Assembly: GCF_013186535.1 (NCBI RefSeq)
Contig: NZ_JABMCZ010000003.1
Location: forward strand, 1,860,001 to 1,924,000
Length of the DNA: 64,000 nt
Direction: 5' to 3'
From: Nocardia terpenica
GTDB taxonomy: Bacteria; Actinomycetota; Actinomycetes; Mycobacteriales; Mycobacteriaceae
The notes beneath the pieces were generated by a model. That model saw only the letters and a list, made by a program, of their open reading frames with translations, searched no databases and was not told where the DNA came from. The position numbers were made by a program, and so were the translations under genes. Shown piece by piece: positions 61,901 through 64,000 of this stretch (its first letter is position 1; every line of letters starts with the position of its first letter).

Positions 61901-64000
61901 ATATCCCCCAGCAACATTCACCCTCACGGACGCCACCGGCCGCATCATCGCCGAGGCCCACCGAGTGGAATTCCGCCCGCTATCACGCAACAGCCCCGTA
62001 GTCGTCCACAACCACGCGCCTCACGCCCGGAACACGCTCGCCGCCGAGCTGCCACCTGATACCGCAGACATCCGGGCGGTGCCTGCTGGGGTGGTGCCCG
62101 ACGTGGCGAACACCGGGGCGATGCCCGATGCTGTGGAATCCCGTGTGGGGCCACGTAATAGCCCCGTCGTTCACGATCACGCGGCTCGCACCCGGAATGA
62201 GATTGTCGCCGAGCCGATGTCCGCCGGGGCGGTGTCTGATGCCACGGTCGCTGAGCCGATGCTTGATGCCGCAGACAACCGGGCGGTGCCTGTTGTGGCG
62301 GATGCCGGGGTGGTGCCTGTCGCGGCGGACATCCGGGTGGTGCCTGATGCGGTGACCGCCGGGGTGGTGCCCGTCGAGCCGGACAACCCGGTGGTGCCCG
62401 ACGCGGCGACCACGGTGGTGCCCGATGGTGCGGACACTCATGTGGCGGGCACCGGGGCGGTGGTCGATACGCCGGAGACTGCGGTGTCGTGCAGCGATGT
62501 CGATTTGGTTCGGCGGGTGGTGTTTTCGACCTTGGCTCGGGTGTTGGGGGTGCGGGAGGGGGAGCTTGATGCGGGGGTGGCGTTGACCGATCTTGGGTTG
62601 GATTCGTGGATGGCGTTGGAGGCGCAGGATGCGTTGCGGGATGAGTTGGGGGTGGGGCCGCCGTTGGATGCGTTTCTCAATGCGTCCAGTATTACCGGGT
62701 TCATTGCCGATCTGATCGGGGCACCCGCGGCGGAGCAGCGTATTGCCGTGTCGTCTACTCCGGATGAAAACGCTCGTTACGATCCGTTTCCGCTCACCGA
62801 CCTTCAGCACGCGTACCTGGTGGGGCGGTCGACGGCGTTCGAGCTCGGCGGGGTGTCGACCTACTCCTATGTCGAGGTCGATATCGTCGGGCTCGATCTG
62901 GATCGGCTGGCCTCGGCGCTGGGGGTGCTGGTGCGGCGCCACGATATGCTGCGCGCGGTCGTGGGGGCGGACGGTACCCAGCGGGTGCTGGCCGCGGTGC
63001 CCGAATTCATCGTGCGCACAGTCGATCTCGCCGAGCTGTCGGCATCGGATCGGGCCGGTGCGCTCGATCGGATCCGGGGCGAGCTGAAGAATCAGGTCCT
63101 CGACGCGGCCACCTGGCCGCTGTTCGATGTCCGGGCCACCCGCCTCGATGCGCGCACCACCCGGCTGCACATCGGTCTCGATGCGCTGGTCGTGGACGGG
63201 TGGAGCGCGGCGCTGCTGTTCCGGGAATGGGCGACGGTCTATCGGGAGGGTGCGCGGGCGCTGCCGGAGCTGTCGCTGACCTTCCGCGACTATCTCACCG
63301 CGCTGGGGGAGCGGCGCAGCGAACAGCGGCGCGCCGAGGCCGAGCGGTACTGGCGCGAGCGCATTGCCGAATTGCCCGAGGCGCCACGGCTTCCGCTCGC
63401 CACCAACCCGGCCGATCTGGGCGTTCCCGAGTTCACCCACCACACCACGACACTGTCCACCACCGAGTGGTCCGAGCTCCGTCGACTCGCCGGTGCGCAC
63501 GGCGTCACCCCGTCCGCGGCGCTGTGCGCGGCGTACTCCTGGATCCTCTCCGCGTGGAGCGGCACGAGCGCCTTCACCCTCAATGTGATGTTCTCCAACC
63601 GGGTGATGCTGCACGAGCAGGTGGATGCCGTCGTCGGAAACTTCAGCACCACAACCCTGCTCGCGGTCGGCCTGGCCGACGAGACCTTCGCCCGCCTCGC
63701 CGAACGGATCCAGGGCCGACTGTGGGCGGACCTGGAGCACGGCGATATGTCCGGCGTCGAGGTGCTGCGCGAGATCAACCGAGCGCGCGGAAATATTGTC
63801 GGCGCCAGCATGCCGGTGGTGTTCGCCAGCATGGTCAACTTCGCGAGCCGGGATGCCGCGGGCGGCATGACCGGCATGGTGCACCACCTGCTCGGGCTCG
63901 GCGAGAGCGCCACCGAGGCGTACAGCTGCGTCCGCACACCCCAGGTGTGGCTGGACCACCAGGTCATCGAGGAGGCCGGTGCCCTGGTCGTCAACTGGGA
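58902..64000 (+). CDS. Hybrid PKS-NRPS, partial: KS-AT-DH (all defective) -ACP-Cy, continues beyond window
   Basis: A single uninterrupted frame from ATG 58902 (58905 possible) runs past the window end (1,699 codons). KS (~27-435): PIAVVGMACRMPGG; the active-site motif reads DTATSSSLVAVH, with Thr185 where Cys is required, though EAHGTGTPTGDP and KTNIGHLE keep both His. AT (~445-715): GHSxG reads GRGIG (Gly626 for Ser) and the central region with HAFHSP is deleted. DH (~760-1020): the active His position reads Gln795. After a repetitive linker, an ACP has LGLDSWMALE (Ser1235). The last part is a heterocyclization domain: FPLTDLQHAYLVGR, DALVVDGWS (D1427/D1432/S1435, DxxxxDxxS), LPEAPRLPL. It would make a thiazoline or oxazoline. 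Confidence 0.85.
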   Translation, partial: MMGRSVVDHGAAQSYSAAHGTGPGAAEPIAVVGMACRMPGGASTPESFWQFLRGGGDGVVEVPRSRMELPGPRRAGLLTGIDEFDAEFFGISPREAACLDPRHRLLLEVTWEALEHAGCRADRLPGRPVGVFVGVSHDEGVRIPSGATDRVSAHALTGGAASFAAGRLSYHLGLRGPSLAVDTATSSSLVAVHLAGQSLRCGETDLALAGGAHVLLSPSWFRVLSRARMLSPTGCCRAFDAAADGYVRGEGCGVVVLERLSDARANGHRIWAVIRGSAVNSDGRSRGITAPDPDAQADLIRAALRAADLPPERIDYVEAHGTGTPTGDPVELRALRAALGAGREGRPLPVGSVKTNIGHLEPAAGIAGLIKAVLCVAHGEIPPHLHLDTLHSAAGTGITVPTEPTALPQGERPSVVGVSSFGASGTNAHVILESAGGTAEYAPTGPDRTAHVLALSAKSAAALAKLADRYSARLSALDENRLADLCFTANTGRAAFAHRAAFAASTVRGMRERLARLDSPNRLGDRPFPGNPTAGRIVFLFPDRDAAYPGMGRQLFDTAPHYRETLDEADEVLRPLLSCPLPEVLNRDDLLARPRYARPALFAVEYALARLWRQWGVEPDVLLGRGIGERVAACVRGVLDFPTGLRLAVEGGPGAGNNGVPGGFAESVRAASSQGAGVFLELGPSPTLLGPVGEAAPDALLLPSLRRGSDDWQVLGESVAALHTAGAAIDWRRFDEGRGRRLVTAPTYPFRRDRHGEARPEESVPLLGRRLQSPLPTAQFESTLAPAAHRVIDEQVVDGRPLAGVGVHLAMAVAAARESTGTTAVTIRDYELTRALWLEPDDRRRVQFVLEPDGSFQLYAAADPAAWDRLCLGHIASGADPSTVDIAAIRGRLTGELTADDLYRRLWRRAIYLGPAARWADDIRYADGEAMARLRPPESTVWDGTTPHPGLTEAMFHTILGCLPDHPPMVTRIDRFTWHGPTTTQPLYCHCRVDPYAEPPYPPATFTLTDATGRIIAEAHRVEFRPLSRNSPVVVHNHAPHARNTLAAELPPDTADIRAVPAGVVPDVANTGAMPDAVESRVGPRNSPVVHDHAARTRNEIVAEPMSAGAVSDATVAEPMLDAADNRAVPVVADAGVVPVAADIRVVPDAVTAGVVPVEPDNPVVPDAATTVVPDGADTHVAGTGAVVDTPETAVSCSDVDLVRRVVFSTLARVLGVREGELDAGVALTDLGLDSWMALEAQDALRDELGVGPPLDAFLNASSITGFIADLIGAPAAEQRIAVSSTPDENARYDPFPLTDLQHAYLVGRSTAFELGGVSTYSYVEVDIVGLDLDRLASALGVLVRRHDMLRAVVGADGTQRVLAAVPEFIVRTVDLAELSASDRAGALDRIRGELKNQVLDAATWPLFDVRATRLDARTTRLHIGLDALVVDGWSAALLFREWATVYREGARALPELSLTFRDYLTALGERRSEQRRAEAERYWRERIAELPEAPRLPLATNPADLGVPEFTHHTTTLSTTEWSELRRLAGAHGVTPSAALCAAYSWILSAWSGTSAFTLNVMFSNRVMLHEQVDAVVGNFSTTTLLAVGLADETFARLAERIQGRLWADLEHGDMSGVEVLREINRARGNIVGASMPVVFASMVNFASRDAAGGMTGMVHHLLGLGESATEAYSCVRTPQVWLDHQVIEEAGALVVNW
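61986..62480 (+). repeat. Imperfect tandem repeats encoding the DH-ACP linker
   Basis: Two diverged copies of a ~168-bp unit (starting near 61986 with RNSPVVVHNHAPHARN and near 62154 with RNSPVVHDHAARTRN) are followed by a series of short units of the form VVPxxADxxAVP and AGVVPV. The encoded linker of ~165 residues is Val/Pro/Ala/Asp-rich and probably unstructured. Confidence 0.65.

Noticed and set aside
61983..63959. A 658-codon minus-strand frame rich in His, Gly and Arg
   Set aside because: It is antisense to the PKS-NRPS gene; its repetitive look mirrors the linker repeats, and the plus frame has clear ACP and Cy motifs.
1..64000. CRISPR arrays, rRNA and tRNA genes
   Set aside because: No regularly spaced repeats, rRNA-like blocks or complete tRNA cloverleaf were seen on reading the window; a covariance-model scan would be needed to exclude tRNAs fully.

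Overview
The window is high-GC actinobacterial DNA. An F420-dependent (LLM) oxidoreductase, a TIGR00027-type methyltransferase, an EspR-like regulator, a SigF-type sigma factor with GGTTT/GGGTA promoters, CocE/NonD hydrolases and IS630/IS701/IS1380/IS110 transposases together point to Mycobacteriales, most likely Nocardia or a close relative. This is inference from gene content only. The first ~10 kb is visibly less GC-rich than the rest and is crowded with transposase remnants, so it is accessory DNA.

Layout. 0.1-4.2 kb: a translationally coupled operon of two stand-alone condensation-domain acyltransferases and a GT1 glycosyltransferase, probably for a glycolipid or acylated glycoside. 4.6-12.6 kb: decayed IS630, IS110, IS1380 and IS701 copies around a PucR-type and an EspR-like regulator, plus gene fossils. 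12.7-15.6 kb: a secreted CocE/NonD hydrolase divergent from a TetR regulator, with a perfect 10-bp-arm palindrome between them. 16-19 kb: a methyltransferase and an intact IS110-family element with a long 3' non-coding end. 19.8-28.9 kb: an amino-acid-tailoring cluster (clavaminate-synthase/TauD-like oxygenase, TSUP permease, KamA-family radical SAM aminomutase, EamA exporter, methyltransferase, HAD phosphatase, second Fe/2OG oxygenase, ornithine-cyclodeaminase-like enzyme) facing a divergent LysR regulator with two dyads at its promoter.

28.9-38.4 kb: redox and flavin genes (molybdopterin/cytochrome b protein, PNPOx-fold proteins, BBE-type oxidase), an O-methyltransferase and an MBL hydrolase, with several broken genes. 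38.9-45.3 kb: the most striking locus, an operon of prenyl diphosphate synthase, encapsulin shell, terpene synthase, encapsulin shell, terpene synthase. Both shells look like family 2B encapsulins with an inserted cyclic-nucleotide-binding-like domain; this looks like a terpene-making protein nanocompartment with two shell proteins and two candidate cargo cyclases. A nonsense-mutated integrase follows it.

46.4-57.5 kb: an SDR, an enolase-superfamily enzyme, an F420 oxidoreductase and a frameshifted YdiJ-like FAD/Fe-S dehydrogenase, then a general-stress island (TPP enzyme, SigF-like sigma factor, CBS protein, CsbD-like protein and small stress proteins) with SigF-like promoters. 57.6-64 kb: an MFS transporter followed by the start of a hybrid PKS-NRPS that runs off the window. 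Its KS, AT and DH domains have all lost catalytic residues, whereas its ACP and heterocyclization domain look intact.
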